This document shows, piece after piece, positions 43,718-55,600 of a stretch of 64,000 nucleotides of DNA. Position 1 is the first letter of the stretch, and each line of letters starts with the position of its first letter. Both the position numbers and the translations under genes were made by a program. The notes beneath the pieces were generated by a model. The model saw only the letters and a list, made by a program, of their open reading frames with translations, had not been told where the DNA came from and did not search any database. The stretch is from Alistipes sp. Its GTDB lineage: Bacteria; Bacteroidota; Bacteroidia; Bacteroidales; Rikenellaceae. The DNA lies in assembly GCA_017517705.1 (NCBI GenBank), contig JAFWYM010000030.1, positions 1 to 64,000 on the forward strand. Direction: 5' to 3'.

Positions 43718-43745
43718 GCATCATTACCACCTTTTGCATCATTAC
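43714..43745. repeat. Tandem 14-bp direct repeat
   Basis: TTTTGCATCATTAC occurs at 43,714-43,727 and again at 43,732-43,745. The second copy runs into the left arm of the long inverted repeat. Confidence 0.6.
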
Positions 43746-43802
43746 AGAAATCCCGAATAGGAGATACTCTGACGTATTCCTATTCGGGATTTCTGTAATG
43801 AT
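43738..43802. repeat. Perfect 25-bp inverted repeat between recX and purB
   Basis: The left arm 43,738-43,762 and right arm 43,778-43,802 are exact reverse complements (ATCATTACAG ... AATAGGA) around a 15-base loop. Convergent genes recX and purB flank it, so it may serve as a bidirectional terminator, but no T-tract follows and the stem is unusually long. Confidence 0.8.
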
Positions 43803-43820
43803 ACGCACTTTCGCAAGAAC

Positions 43821-45116
43821 CTACTCAATGCCTACGCGGTCGAAGATGAAATCCACATTCTTGAGATAGTACTCGAGCGTGAAGCAGCTATCGAGCTCCT
43901 CGCGAGTGAGCACGGCCATAACCTCGGGACTCTCGGCAAGGAGTTCCTGATAGTCGGCACGCTCGCTCATTGCACGCATGGCTATAGGCTGCACAGTATC
44001 GTATGCCTGCTCACGCGAGAAGCCCTTTTCGATAAGGGCATTCATCACGCGCTGCGCAAAGATCACCTTACGTGTACGATAGATGTTCTCCATCATGACA
44101 TCCTTGAAAACAACGAGATTCTCGAGGATGCCACGGAAACGATTGAGCATATAGTCCAAGAGCATCGTAGCATCGGGGAGTATGATACGCTCAGTCGACG
44201 AGTGCGAGATATCACGCTCGTGCCAGAGGGCCACATTCTCGTAGAAGGCAGCCATATAGCCACGCATAACGCGAGCACAGCCACACATATTCTCGCTCGA
44301 GATGGGGTTACGCTTGTGGGGCATAGCACTCGAGCCCTTCTGACCCTTGCCGAACGACTCCTCCACCTCATGTACCTCGGTACGCTGGAGGTTACGTATC
44401 TCCATGGCCATCTGCTCAATGCTCGAGGCGATGACAGCAAGCGTAGCCATATAGTAGGCATGGCGATCGCGCTGTATTACCTGCGTAGATATGTTGGCGC
44501 TATCGATGCCGAGCTTCTCACATACATAGTCCTGGATGAAGGGAGGAATATTGGCGAAGTTACCCACAGCACCCGAAATCTTACCTACCTCCACGCCACG
44601 TGCCGCAGCAGCAAAGCGCGTGAGGTTGCGCTTCATCTCCTCATACCACAACGCCCACTTAAGGCCGAAGCAGGTGATGTCTGCGTGTATGCCGTGTGTA
44701 CGGCCGATGCAGGGCGTAGCCTTAAACTCTATGGCGCGACGACGCAACACCTCGAGCATCTTCTCGATATCCTCCATAAGGATGGTGTTAGCCTGCTTCA
44801 GAAGGTAGCCGTTGGCCGTATCCACCACATCGGTGCTCGTAAGACCATAGTGTACCCACTTGCGCTCCTCGCCAAGCGTCTCACTCACGGCACGTGTGAA
44901 GGCCACAATGTCGTGGCGTGTCTGCTGCTCAATCTCGGTGATGCGGTCGATGTTGAATGAAGCATTCTTCCACAGCTTCTCAACATCCTCCTTGGGCACT
45001 ACGCCGAGCTGGCTCCACGCCTCCGAGGCCAATATCTCTACTCTAAGGTAGGCGTCGAACTTATTCTGCTCGGTCCATACCCTACGCATAATCTCTCTGC
45101 TATATCTCTCAATCAT
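43821..45116 (-). CDS. purB: Adenylosuccinate lyase
   Basis: The 431-residue enzyme carries the fumarase/aspartase-superfamily signature [11 protein letters not shown] and the active-site regions GRTHGIHAD and [13 protein letters not shown]. It acts twice in purine synthesis, releasing fumarate from SAICAR and from adenylosuccinate. Length matches the short (B. subtilis-type) PurB. It is the last gene of the purine operon, 31 bases after folD. Confidence 0.96.
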   Translation of the reverse strand: MIERYSREIMRRVWTEQNKFDAYLRVEILASEAWSQLGVVPKEDVEKLWKNASFNIDRITEIEQQTRHDIVAFTRAVSETLGEERKWVHYGLTSTDVVDTANGYLLKQANTILMEDIEKMLEVLRRRAIEFKATPCIGRTHGIHADITCFGLKWALWYEEMKRNLTRFAAAARGVEVGKISGAVGNFANIPPFIQDYVCEKLGIDSANISTQVIQRDRHAYYMATLAVIASSIEQMAMEIRNLQRTEVHEVEESFGKGQKGSSAMPHKRNPISSENMCGCARVMRGYMAAFYENVALWHERDISHSSTERIILPDATMLLDYMLNRFRGILENLVVFKDVMMENIYRTRKVIFAQRVMNALIEKGFSREQAYDTVQPIAMRAMSERADYQELLAESPEVMAVLTREELDSCFTLEYYLKNVDFIFDRVGIE

Positions 45117-45147
45117 AAGGCAGTAAGGTTAGTTAGTTTATATTTTG

Positions 45148-45999
45148 TTACTTACTCATTCTATTGATATACGCCTCTACGGTATTCTCCATAAGGCAGG
45201 TGATGGTCATAGGGCCTACACCACCGGGTACGGGGGTAATGGCAGCAGCGATATACTGAGCCTCCTCGAAGTCGACGTCACCACAAAGCTTACCATTGCG
45301 TGTGTCGCGATTTACGCCAACGTCAATAACCACAGCACCGGGCTTGATCATATCTGCCGTGATGAAGCGCTCCTTGCCTATCGCAGCAACAAGGATGTCG
45401 GCACGACGAGTGATGGAAGCAAGATGCTTCGTGCGCGAGTGAGCAACAGTAACAGTAGCATTGGCATCCAACAGAAGCTTAGCGACAGGCTGACCCACAA
45501 TATTACTGCGGCCGATGACTACAGCCTCCTTGCCGGCAATGTCTACACCCGCAAAGTGAAGCAGCTTGATAATGCCCTTAGGCGTACACGGGAGCATGCA
45601 GGGCTGCTTGAGCCATAACTTAGCCACATTAGCCGGATGGAAGGCATCGACATCCTTCTCAGGCGAGATGGCAGCGATAACCTTATTCTCGTTGATATGC
45701 TTCGGCAGAGGCAACTGCACGAGGATACCATCCACATCGTCATCCTGGTTAAGTTGTTCGATAAGCTCCAGGAGATCCGACTCCGGGATTGTAGCCTCAC
45801 GACGTATTGTCGTATTACGAATACCCACCTGGTCGGCAGCCTTAGCCTTACCCGTGACGTAAGATACGCTACCCGGGTCGTCACCCACAAGGATAACGAC
45901 AAGATTGGGCGTACGACCATACTGCTTACCAAGTACCTCTACGCGCACCTTGAGCGCCTCTTTAATAGACAATGATAGTTCTTTACCCTTTATAATCAT
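45148..45999 (-). CDS. folD: Methylene-THF dehydrogenase / methenyl-THF cyclohydrolase
   Basis: The 283-residue bifunctional enzyme has the family motifs VGDDPGSVSYVTGK-like near 38-51, VQLPLPKHI and PVPGGVGPMTI, and the NADP-binding VVIGRSNIVGQP. It makes 10-formyl-tetrahydrofolate, the one-carbon donor for PurN and PurH, which explains its place inside the purine operon. Confidence 0.96.
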   Translation of the reverse strand: MIIKGKELSLSIKEALKVRVEVLGKQYGRTPNLVVILVGDDPGSVSYVTGKAKAADQVGIRNTTIRREATIPESDLLELIEQLNQDDDVDGILVQLPLPKHINENKVIAAISPEKDVDAFHPANVAKLWLKQPCMLPCTPKGIIKLLHFAGVDIAGKEAVVIGRSNIVGQPVAKLLLDANATVTVAHSRTKHLASITRRADILVAAIGKERFITADMIKPGAVVIDVGVNRDTRNGKLCGDVDFEEAQYIAAAITPVPGGVGPMTITCLMENTVEAYINRMSK

Positions 46000-46024
46000 A
46001 GTTTTACGTTTTTAAATTAGACAA

Positions 46025-47269
46025 TTAGCGGAATGCCTTAGCACCTATATCCGTACGATGGAATAGGTTGTCGCACTCTATCTTTGCTATATCCTCGCGA
46101 GCCTTAGCCTGTGCCTGCTCGAGTGTCGGTGCCGTGGCTACGACAATCATCACACGACCTCCGGCCGTGACAAGCTCGCCATCCTTCATAGCTGTACCCA
46201 TATGGTATATCTTCGACTCTACGCGCTCCGTGCCATTTATGACAAAGCCCTTATCGTAACTACCGGGATACCCCTTCGATGCCAAAACAATACCGAGGGT
46301 AGCACCCTCCGACCACTCCACCGTAGGCTTCTCATTGTTCGCAACCGCCATAAAGGCATCCACAGCATCGCTCTTAAGACGGGGCAATACCACCTCCGTC
46401 TCGGGATCGCCAAAGCGGGCGTTAAACTCGATAACCTTGATGCCCTGTGGTGTCTTCATAAGGCCACCGTAGAGCACACCCGTGAAGGGACACCCCTCAG
46501 CAACCATAGCATCTGCCACACGCTGCATGATGTTCTCCATAGCATATGCATGATCCTCGTCGGTAACGAATGGCAACTCCGTATAAGCACCCATACCTCC
46601 AGTGTTGGGTCCCTCATCGTTGTCGTAGGCACGCTTATGATCCTGCGCCACGGGCATAGGCACGACCTTCGAGCCCGCAACAAAGCACATCAACGAAAAC
46701 TCCTCGCCCGTGAGGAACTCCTCGATAACGACCCTGCCCTCGCCATACTTCGTATCGAGAAGCATATCGCGCAGTGCCGCCTCGGCCTCATCCATCGTCG
46801 TTGCAATAACAACGCCCTTGCCAGCTGCCAAGCCGTCGTACTTAAGCACCGTGGGTAACGAACCCCTACGAACGTATGCCATAGCCTCCTCGTAGTCGGT
46901 AAACGTGGCGTAGTCAGCTGTAGGCACATCGTATTTCTTCATCAGTCGTTTAGCAAAATCCTTGCTCGACTCTATCTCCGTGGCTGCCTTCGTAGGGCCA
47001 AAGATCTTGAGCCCCTCCTCGCGGAAGCGGTCGACGACACCTACTGCAAGCGCTGCCTCGGGGCCCACAACCGTAAGGTCAACAGCCTCGCGCTTGGCAA
47101 AAGCCACAAGAGCCTCCACGTCAGTATCCTTTATAGCCACGCACTCAGCGAGCTGTGCTATACCCGCATTACCAGGGGCAGCGTATATTTTCTTGGCCTT
47201 GGGCGAGCGCGACACAGCCTCCACGATAGCATGCTCACGTCCACCAGAGCCGATTACTAATATCTTCAT
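46025..47269 (-). CDS. purD: Phosphoribosylamine-glycine ligase
   Basis: The 414-residue ATP-grasp enzyme starts KILVIGSGGREHAI, the N-terminal family signature, and includes GPNTGGMGAY and EFNARFGDPETEVVLPR. It joins glycine to phosphoribosylamine, step two of purine synthesis. It lies between purH (86-base gap) and folD. Confidence 0.96.
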   Translation of the reverse strand: MKILVIGSGGREHAIVEAVSRSPKAKKIYAAPGNAGIAQLAECVAIKDTDVEALVAFAKREAVDLTVVGPEAALAVGVVDRFREEGLKIFGPTKAATEIESSKDFAKRLMKKYDVPTADYATFTDYEEAMAYVRRGSLPTVLKYDGLAAGKGVVIATTMDEAEAALRDMLLDTKYGEGRVVIEEFLTGEEFSLMCFVAGSKVVPMPVAQDHKRAYDNDEGPNTGGMGAYTELPFVTDEDHAYAMENIMQRVADAMVAEGCPFTGVLYGGLMKTPQGIKVIEFNARFGDPETEVVLPRLKSDAVDAFMAVANNEKPTVEWSEGATLGIVLASKGYPGSYDKGFVINGTERVESKIYHMGTAMKDGELVTAGGRVMIVVATAPTLEQAQAKAREDIAKIECDNLFHRTDIGAKAFR

Positions 47270-47355
47270 ACCTTATCTACAAGTAGCGAGCAGATAGTTA
47301 CTGAGCGAAAACACGTTACCATCTCCCCTATCTCATTAATTTATATCTATCAATC

Positions 47356-48885
47356 CTAATGCTTGAAGTGGCGCATGCCGGTTACCAACATCGTCATACC
47401 AAACTCATCTGCCCTCTTTACCGAATCCTCATCACGGACACTGCCACCGGGCTGTACGAGAGCCGTCACGCCATACTTCTCCGCCAACGTCACAGTGTCG
47501 TCGAAGGGGAAGAAGCCATCCGAGGCGAGCACAAGACCCTCGGTGAAGCCTGCCGCCTGTGCCTGCTTGAGAGCTATCTCGGCAGAGCCCACGCGATTCA
47601 TCTGTCCGGCACCTACACCCACCGTGTGGCCATCCTTAACCACAACGATGGCGTTCGACTTAACGTGCTTGGCAATACGCCAACCGAAGTTCATATCCTC
47701 AAGCTCCTTAGCCGAAGGCTTACGCTTTGTAACGCACATCTCGGCAACAACCTCCTTGGTATTGGTGTCGAGCTGCTGAACGAGGAGTCCGCCATTTACC
47801 GACACATACTGTGTCTGTGGCGCCTCCAAAGCTGCCATATCCACCTGCAAGAGGCGTAGATTCTTCTTAGTAGAGAGCACCTCGAGAGCCTCAGCCGAGA
47901 ACGAGGGAGCCATGATAATCTCCAAGAACACAGGCTTCATCAACTCCGCAACCTCCTTCGTGAGTTCGCGGTTTACAGCTACGATGCCACCGAAGATGCT
48001 CACCTTATCAGCCTCGTATGCCTTCGTCCACGCATCCTTGATATCGACACCTATAGCCGCACCACAAGGATTCATGTGCTTCAGACCTACGCAGAAGGGC
48101 TCCGAGAACTCACGAGCAATGCAGAGTGCAGCATTGGCATCCTGAATATTATTATACGACATCTCCTTGCCGTTGAGTTGCGTTGCCGTAGCCAACGAGT
48201 AGGGCACCTCCTCAGCCGAACGGTAGAACTTAGCCGACTGATGGGGATTCTCACCATAGCGCAACGTCTGCACCAGGTCGAACGACGTAAAGAGTTTCTC
48301 GTTCAACTCAGCCTGCTTGCGCATATACGTAGCGATACACATATCGTACTCCGCAGTATGTGTATATGCCTTTGCCGAGAGCTTAAGACGTGTTGCGGGC
48401 TCGGTGTTGCCATTAGCCTCAATCTCGGCAATAATCTGAGCGTAATCCTCGGGATCGCACACAACCGTAACATCGCGGTAGTTCTTCGCTGCCGAGCGTA
48501 GCATCGAGGGGCCACCTATATCTATATTCTCGATAGCATCCTCCATCTTCACATCGGGCTTAGCGATGGTCTGACGGAAGGGGTAGAGATTTACGCACAC
48601 CATATCTATAAACTCAATGGCGTTATCCTTCAACGCCTTCAGATGGCTCTCATCATCACGACGTGCAAGAAGGCCACCATGAACCTTGGGGTGCAACGTC
48701 TTAACACGGCCATCGCATATCTCCGGGAAGCCCGTAACATCGCTGATGCCTATGGTCTCAACACCGCTATCCTCGAGGAGCTTCTGCGTACCTCCCGTGG
48801 CAATAATCTCCCAGCCCAAGCGTCGCAGGTTGCTGCAAAATTCCACAACACCCCTCTTATCGCTAACACTAACTAATGCTCTCAT
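47356..48885 (-). CDS. purH: Bifunctional AICAR formyltransferase / IMP cyclohydrolase
   Basis: The 509-residue protein starts with the methylglyoxal-synthase-like IMP cyclohydrolase domain (RALVSVSDKRGVVEF, RVKTLHPKVHGGLL; about 1-190). The formyltransferase domain follows, with LRYGENPHQSA, GLKHMNPCGAA and SDGFFPFDDTV. It catalyses the last two steps to IMP. The start is 3 bases after purN. Confidence 0.96.
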   Translation of the reverse strand: MRALVSVSDKRGVVEFCSNLRRLGWEIIATGGTQKLLEDSGVETIGISDVTGFPEICDGRVKTLHPKVHGGLLARRDDESHLKALKDNAIEFIDMVCVNLYPFRQTIAKPDVKMEDAIENIDIGGPSMLRSAAKNYRDVTVVCDPEDYAQIIAEIEANGNTEPATRLKLSAKAYTHTAEYDMCIATYMRKQAELNEKLFTSFDLVQTLRYGENPHQSAKFYRSAEEVPYSLATATQLNGKEMSYNNIQDANAALCIAREFSEPFCVGLKHMNPCGAAIGVDIKDAWTKAYEADKVSIFGGIVAVNRELTKEVAELMKPVFLEIIMAPSFSAEALEVLSTKKNLRLLQVDMAALEAPQTQYVSVNGGLLVQQLDTNTKEVVAEMCVTKRKPSAKELEDMNFGWRIAKHVKSNAIVVVKDGHTVGVGAGQMNRVGSAEIALKQAQAAGFTEGLVLASDGFFPFDDTVTLAEKYGVTALVQPGGSVRDEDSVKRADEFGMTMLVTGMRHFKH

Positions 48886-48888
48886 ATC

Positions 48889-49464
48889 TTAATAGTTCCT
48901 ATTTATCAGTTTGTTAATAGTCTTTACATAAAGCTTATGTTCAATCGAGTGTATCAACATCGTAAGCTCTTCAATGTCGTTACCTTCATAGACAATGGCA
49001 CCCTGGTCGATAATGCGACCACCGTCGAGCGTCTCGTCCACGAAGTGTGTCGTAGCACCAAAGATCTTGACGCCATACTCCACAGCATCCTGAATCGCAT
49101 GAGCACCCTTGAACGAAGGCAACAGCGAGGGGTGGATATTGACTATACGCTGGGCATAGCGCTCCAAGAGCACCTTGCCAACGATACGCATATACCCCGC
49201 CAAGCATACGAACTCCACACCACGCTCATCGAGCATATCGGCTAACACGGTCTCGTATGCCTCCCTCGAGGCGTAATCCTTAGGGTTGAACGCAAAGCTC
49301 TCCGTACCATAACGCTTAGCACGCTCCAAAACCTTCGCACCCGGCTTATCACACACAAGCAACACAACGTCGCCCGCGATGCGACCATCGCGACAGGCCT
49401 CGACAATAGCCTCATAGTTACTGCCACTGCCACTGGCAAAGACGGCAATCTTGGCTCTCTTCAT
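48889..49464 (-). CDS. purN: Phosphoribosylglycinamide formyltransferase
   Basis: The 191-residue enzyme has the nucleotide-binding VFASGSGSNYEAI, FVCLAGYMRIV and NIHPSLLPSFKG with the catalytic asparagine and histidine, and THFVDETLDGG. It uses 10-formyl-THF for step three. Folate dependence fits the folD gene in the same operon; no purT is seen. Confidence 0.96.
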   Translation of the reverse strand: MKRAKIAVFASGSGSNYEAIVEACRDGRIAGDVVLLVCDKPGAKVLERAKRYGTESFAFNPKDYASREAYETVLADMLDERGVEFVCLAGYMRIVGKVLLERYAQRIVNIHPSLLPSFKGAHAIQDAVEYGVKIFGATTHFVDETLDGGRIIDQGAIVYEGNDIEELTMLIHSIEHKLYVKTINKLINRNY

Positions 49465-49481
49465 AGTATCAGTTGTGCAGA

Positions 49482-50510
49482 TTAGATGATCATAACGCCC
49501 TCACCCTCGACAACACGACCGATAACCGAGGCACGCTCGCCACACTCCTCAAGGATGGCAATAGCACGTGCAGCATCGCTCTCCGGAAGGGCGATAACCA
49601 TACCGATACCCATATTGAAGATGTTGAACATCTCGCGGTGACCCACCTTACCATACTTCTCCAAGAGGCGGAATACGGGGAGTATCTCCCACGTGCCCTC
49701 CTTAACCTCAACGCCCTGGCCATCCTTCAAGATGCGGGGAATATTCTCATCGAAGCCGCCACCCGTAATATGGCTTATACCGTGAACGTCGCACTCGGCA
49801 ATAACCTTCAACACCTGCTTAACATATATACGTGTAGGCTCCAACAGCGCCTCACCAAGCGTGCGTCCGGGAATCTCGGGATAGCTCTCGCTGAGCTTCA
49901 GGCCATTATCGCTAACGACCTTACGCACAAGGCTGAAGCCATTTGAGTGAACACCGCTGGAAGCGATACCCACCAACACATCGCCAACCTTCACGCGCTC
50001 ACCGGCGTCGATGAGCTTCGAGCGCTCGACAACACCCACGGTGAAGCCCGCAATGTCGTACTCGCCATCCTGATACATACCAGGCATCTCGGCAGTCTCG
50101 CCACCGACCAATGCACAGCCTGCCTGACGGCAACCCTCAGCAACACCCGCAACGATAGCCTCGACCTTGGCGGGCTCGTTGTGGCCTACAGCCACATAGT
50201 CGAGGAACACCAGAGGCTCAGCACCCTGTGCCAAAACGTCGTTAACACACATAGCCACAGCATCGATACCTATAGTGTCGTGCTTATCCATCTCAAACGC
50301 AAGCTTTAGCTTCGTACCCACGCCATCGGTACCACTCACAAGCACGGGCTCCTTGATATTGAGCTCCGCAAGGTTGAACATACCACCAAATGCTCCGATG
50401 TTACCCATAGAGCCTACGCGCTTGGTCGATGCCACGTGCGACTTGATGCGTCGTACTACTTCGTAACCGGCCTCAAGATTTACGCCGGCAGCTTCATAAC
50501 TCTTTGCCAT
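49482..50510 (-). CDS. purM: Phosphoribosylformylglycinamidine cyclo-ligase
   Basis: The 342-residue AIR synthetase contains [26 protein letters not shown] and [14 protein letters not shown]. It belongs to the PurM/SelD ATPase family and closes the imidazole ring. The length is standard. It is 14 bases downstream of purF. Confidence 0.96.
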   Translation of the reverse strand: MAKSYEAAGVNLEAGYEVVRRIKSHVASTKRVGSMGNIGAFGGMFNLAELNIKEPVLVSGTDGVGTKLKLAFEMDKHDTIGIDAVAMCVNDVLAQGAEPLVFLDYVAVGHNEPAKVEAIVAGVAEGCRQAGCALVGGETAEMPGMYQDGEYDIAGFTVGVVERSKLIDAGERVKVGDVLVGIASSGVHSNGFSLVRKVVSDNGLKLSESYPEIPGRTLGEALLEPTRIYVKQVLKVIAECDVHGISHITGGGFDENIPRILKDGQGVEVKEGTWEILPVFRLLEKYGKVGHREMFNIFNMGIGMVIALPESDAARAIAILEECGERASVIGRVVEGEGVMII

Positions 50511-50524
50511 AATTATATCTGTAT

Positions 50525-51928
50525 TTATTCATTATTCAACTTATTCTGGTACAGCGATGTGGGATAACAGCCATTAAAACAAGCCATACACAATTCCGAC
50601 CTATTACCCGACTTCAAAAGCGACTCCTCCGAGAGGAACTCCAACGAGTCGGCCTCAATAGCCTTGCACGCCTCATCCTTCGACATACGCGCACAGAGCA
50701 GCTCATCGCGCGTAGACATATCGATACCGTAGAAACAGGGATTCGTGATGGCCGGGCTGGCGATACGCACGTGTACCTCCTTGGCTCCTGCCTCTTTTAA
50801 CAGACGCACGATACGTAGCGACGTAGTACCGCGCACGATAGAGTCGTCGATGAGCACTACAGACTTATCCTTGACCAACGAGCGCACGGCTGAGAGTTTC
50901 ATGCGTACACCCTTCTCGCGCATCTCCTGCGAGGGCTGGATAAAGGTACGTGCGATATACTTATTCTTAATAAGACCCATCTCGTAGGGTATGCCACTTG
51001 CCTCCGAGTAGCCGATGGCAGCACTTATGCTCGAGTCGGGCACGCCGATAACTACATCTGCCTTCGTGGGGCACTGCTCATAGAGAAGGCGTCCCGAGAG
51101 TTTACGGAAGGAGTGTACGTTGCAGCCCTCAATGTCGCTATCGGGGCGAGCAAAGTAGATATACTCCATGGCGCACATAAGATGGCGCTTATACAACGAG
51201 TAGTTGTTCGAACGAATACCGTGGTGGTCGATGGTAACAATCTCGCCAGGCTCGATATCGCGGATATACTCCGCACCGATGATGTCGAGAGCACATGTCT
51301 CCGAGCTTATGACGTAACCTTCGCCAAGCTTACCTATAGACAATGGTCTCAGACCGTGCTTATCGCGGCAGGCGTAGATACGATTCTTGGTCATGATGAG
51401 GAAGGCGAAGGCTCCCTCCAACATATTCAATGCCTCGATGATGTTATCGATGCGGTTACGCTCGCTCTTCTCCTTCTTAATGAGGTGAGCCAGAAGCTCG
51501 CTATCCGACGATGAATGGAACAACGAGCCACGCACCTCGAGGTAGTGAGCCAGCTCCTTAGAGTTTACGAGGTTACCATTATGCGCCAGAGCAAAATCAC
51601 CCGTATAGTGATTGAACGAAAAGGGCTGCACGTTATTAGCACCGCCACCACCCGTTGTCGAATAGCGTACGTGGCCAATAGCAATACGTCCCTTTAGTTT
51701 CGATAGTTTCTGCTGGTTGAACACCTCCGTAACAAGACCCTCGCCCTTGACCGTATTAAGTTTATCGCCATCAAAGGCCGAGATGCCGCAAGCCTCCTGG
51801 CCACGATGCTGCAGCGCATGAAGGCCATAGTAGGCAAGGTTGGGAGCATCGTCCACACCGAAGATACCAAAGACGCCACACTCCTCGTGCAGGTCGTCAC
51901 CATATATATCTAATGAATCCTTAAGCAT
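50525..51928 (-). CDS. purF: Amidophosphoribosyltransferase
   Basis: The 467-residue protein commits PRPP to purines. HEECGVFG places the N-terminal nucleophile at C17 after a short propeptide, as in B. subtilis PurF. The PRPP-binding loop is [14 protein letters not shown]. Cysteines in [15 protein letters not shown] and the LCMACF pair correspond to the 4Fe-4S ligands of the B. subtilis-type enzyme, so it is probably oxygen-sensitive. Confidence 0.96.
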   Translation of the reverse strand: MLKDSLDIYGDDLHEECGVFGIFGVDDAPNLAYYGLHALQHRGQEACGISAFDGDKLNTVKGEGLVTEVFNQQKLSKLKGRIAIGHVRYSTTGGGGANNVQPFSFNHYTGDFALAHNGNLVNSKELAHYLEVRGSLFHSSSDSELLAHLIKKEKSERNRIDNIIEALNMLEGAFAFLIMTKNRIYACRDKHGLRPLSIGKLGEGYVISSETCALDIIGAEYIRDIEPGEIVTIDHHGIRSNNYSLYKRHLMCAMEYIYFARPDSDIEGCNVHSFRKLSGRLLYEQCPTKADVVIGVPDSSISAAIGYSEASGIPYEMGLIKNKYIARTFIQPSQEMREKGVRMKLSAVRSLVKDKSVVLIDDSIVRGTTSLRIVRLLKEAGAKEVHVRIASPAITNPCFYGIDMSTRDELLCARMSKDEACKAIEADSLEFLSEESLLKSGNRSELCMACFNGCYPTSLYQNKLNNE

Positions 51929-51933
51929 ACCTA

Positions 51934-52650
51934 TTATCTATTACACAGGTTAGCGAGGCGCTGTGCCACCTCCTCGTATGTCTCGCGCACGCGACCGAAA
52001 TCACGACGGAAACGATCCTTATCCATTCTCTCGCCTGTGGCCACATCCCACAGACGACACGTGTCGGGCGTGAGCTCGTCGGCCAACACCAGCGAGCCAT
52101 CTGCAGCACGACCAAACTCAATCTTGAAGTCTACCAACTTGATGCCTGCATCGTCATAGAGCTTTGTAAGTAGCGTGTTTACCTTGGCCGACACGGCATA
52201 AATCTGCGCCAACTCCTCGTACGACACGAGGCCCAAAGCCACAGCGTGGTGGTCGTTGATAAGCGGATCGCCAAGCTCGCTATCGCGGAGGCATAGATCG
52301 AAGATCGTATTCTCCGGGACGATGCCCTCATCCAAGCCAAGGCGCTTAGCCATAGAGCCTGCTATGACATTACGCACGATAACCTCAATGGGTATATGCT
52401 TCACACGATGGCAACGCTGCTCCGTGTCGCTTACTTGCTCCACAAAGTGTGTCGCGATGCCATTGTCGTTGAGATAACGGAGCACCATCGACGATATACG
52501 GCAGTTCATAATGCCCTTATTCTCGATGTTGGCACCCTTAATGTTATAGAAGGCGGCAATATAGTCCTTGAAGCGAATGATGATATCCTCACCCTCGCCC
52601 TTGTACACCACCTTGCTGCTACCATTATATAATACTTCCTGCTCAGCCAT
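51934..52650 (-). CDS. purC: SAICAR synthase
   Basis: The 238-residue protein matches PurC: EVLYNGSSKVVYKGE near the N terminus, VEVIVRNVIAGS-type HIPIEVIVRNVIAGSM, and LVDFKIEFGR with LADELTPDTCRLWD near the C terminus. It couples CAIR with aspartate. Adjacent to purL with a single-base gap. Confidence 0.96.
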   Translation of the reverse strand: MAEQEVLYNGSSKVVYKGEGEDIIIRFKDYIAAFYNIKGANIENKGIMNCRISSMVLRYLNDNGIATHFVEQVSDTEQRCHRVKHIPIEVIVRNVIAGSMAKRLGLDEGIVPENTIFDLCLRDSELGDPLINDHHAVALGLVSYEELAQIYAVSAKVNTLLTKLYDDAGIKLVDFKIEFGRAADGSLVLADELTPDTCRLWDVATGERMDKDRFRRDFGRVRETYEEVAQRLANLCNR

Positions 52651-52651
52651 A

Positions 52652-55600
52652 CTATCGCTTCATAAAGTAGTTTACAGCATTTGAGAAGATATCCTGCACC
52701 TTCTCGCCATAGATATTCTTCATAAGGTCGCGCTCATAACGCTCCGTATGTCCCATCTTACCGAGAATCTGGCCTGTGGGGTCGATGATACCCTCGATAC
52801 CAAAGCTCGAGCCATTGGGGTTATAGGGCGAGTCGGTCGTAGGCCTACCCTCCGAATCGACATACTGGAATGCCACCTGACCATTGCGGAAGAGTTCCTC
52901 GGCAAGCTCATCGCTAACAACAAACTTACCCTCACCGTGGCTCACAGCGATAGAGTGGATATCACCCACCTCGAACGACTGCAACCATGGCGATGCCACC
53001 GTTCCCACACGTGTAGATACCACCTGCGAGATATGGCGGTTGATATCGTTGCGGAAGAGTGTGGGCGATGCCTTCGTAACCATACCCAAGCGACCATACG
53101 GCAACAGACCCGACTTAACCAAGGCCTGGAAGCCGTTACATATACCGAGCATCAAGCCACCACGGTCCAACAACGCGTGGATAGCATCTGCCACGCTCTT
53201 GTTATTGAGTACATTGGCGATAAACTTACCGCTACCATCCGGCTCATCACCTGCAGAGAATCCACCTGCAAGAGCCATGATATGGCAACGTCCAATGCAG
53301 GCCGTCATCTCCTCGATGGAGCGTAACACATCCTCGCCCGTAAGGTTCTTGAATACCGAGATCTCTACCTCAGCACCGGCGCGCTCGAAGGCTCGTGCTG
53401 TATCGTAATCGCAGTTAGTACCGGGGAATACGGGGATATATACACGCACCTTATCGACCCTCTCACCCTGATACTCCTTGGCATGCAGGCGACCATCACT
53501 AACACGTGTAGGCTCACCGGCCTTACCTCTATCGGCATATACGGCCGTATATCTCACCGTGTTGGCCTCGAGCAGCTCGTCAAGGGGCAGGCGAGTACCA
53601 TTAACAAAGATAGCCTCCTCATCGACAGTCTTACCTATAAGCTCTGCCGCGGTAAAGTTGAGCGTGCGGCGTGCCTCAACAACGATAGAGCCATACGACA
53701 AGTTATAGAGCATCTGCTCGTCACACTCCAACGCTGCACCTACCCTATTACCAAACGACATCTTCGACACAGCCTCCGCAACGCCACCGAAGCCTACGGC
53801 ATAGGCTGCTACGATGTCACCCGTCATAATCTTATCCGACACGAAAGTAAAGTTCTTCTTAAGCTGCTCCGTCGAGGGCATATAGTTTGCCTCGGGCGTA
53901 TGACGTATTACGTAGAGCTTATGTCCACCCCTCTTAAACTCGGGGCTGATGACCGTGCGGGCATCTACCGTAGTGATACCGAAGGCCATAAGCATAGGGG
54001 GCACGTTGATATCGCGGAACGTACCACTCATAGAGTCCTTACCACCGATTGACGGCAAGCCAAGCTCCACCTGCATCTTCAGCGCTCCGAGCAATGCCGC
54101 GAGGGGCTTACCCCACGACTTAGTGTCGGTCATACGCTCGAAGTACTCCTGATACGAGAAGCGCATATTATCGTAACGGGCACCCGCAGCCACAACCTTA
54201 GCACAGGCATCCACAACAGCATAGGCAGCACCGTGATAGGGGCTCCACTTAGCGATATAGGGATTATAGCCGTATGCCATAATACTTGCCGTATTGGTAT
54301 AGCCACCACCTACGGGCAGCTTCTGCACCGACACCTGAGTCTCGGTCGTCTGTGTCCTACCTCCATAGGGCATAAGCACCGTGGAGGCTCCTATGGTCGA
54401 GTCGAACATCTCGATAAGACCCTTCTGCGATACCACGTTGTCGTCCGCGAGGTTAGCCTTCATACGCTTCGTCGTAGTAGCACCCTCGACGCAGCGCTCA
54501 AAGGGATCTTTATCCTCGACAGCGCCGATGCAAGCCTTCGTGTAGTGCTTAGCACCTGCCGAGTCGATAAAGTCGCGCGAGAGGTCGACAACAACCTTGT
54601 CACCCCAGAACATGCGCATACGGCGCGTATCCGTAACATCTGCAACATACGTCACCTCGACATTCTCCTCGTGACAGAGTGCCATAAACGCTTCTACATC
54701 CTTACGCTCGACAACCACCGACATACGCTCCTGCGACTCCGAGATGGCTAGCTCCGAGAAGTTCAGACCATCGTACTTCGTAGGCACGCGATCGAGGTAT
54801 ATATCAAGGCCATCCGTAAGCTCACCAATGGCTACACTCACACCACCGGCACCAAAGTCGTTCGACTTCTTAATAAGTCGCGTAACATCGCCGCGACGGA
54901 ACAGACGAGCGAGTTTACGCTCCTCGGGAGCGTTACCCTTCTGCACCTCCGAGCTACACTCCTCCAGCGAGCTCAACGTATGCTCCTTAGACGAGCCCGT
55001 AGCTCCACCAACACCATCACGACCCGTGCGACCACCGAGCAACAATACTACATCGCCGGGTGCGGGGCTCTCGCGACGCACATTCTCCGCCTTGACAGCA
55101 CCCACAACAGCACCTACCTCCAGACGCTTAGCGACATAATCGGGGTGATATACCTCGCGCACATGCGTCGTGGCAAGACCTATCTGATTGCCATAGCTCG
55201 AATATCCTGCCGCAGCCTTTGTTGATATGATACGCTGTGGGAGCTTGCCCTCCATAGTCTGGTCAACGGGCTTATATATATCACCGGCACCCGTAACACG
55301 CATAGCCTGATATACGTAGCTACGTCCCGACAATGGGTCACGGATGGCGCCACCAAGACATGTTGAAGCACCACCGAAGGGCTCAATCTCCGTCGGGTGA
55401 TTATGTGTCTCGTTCTTAAACTGCAACAGCCAACGTTCCATCACGCCATCAACATCAACATTGACGAAGATGCTGCAAGCGTTATTCTCCTCGCTCTGCT
55501 CCATATCATCGAGCTTACCCTGCTTCTTAAGGTAACGAGCACCGATGGTAGCAAGCTCCATGAGGCATAGGCTCTTATTCTCACGGTTAAGCTCTCTGCG

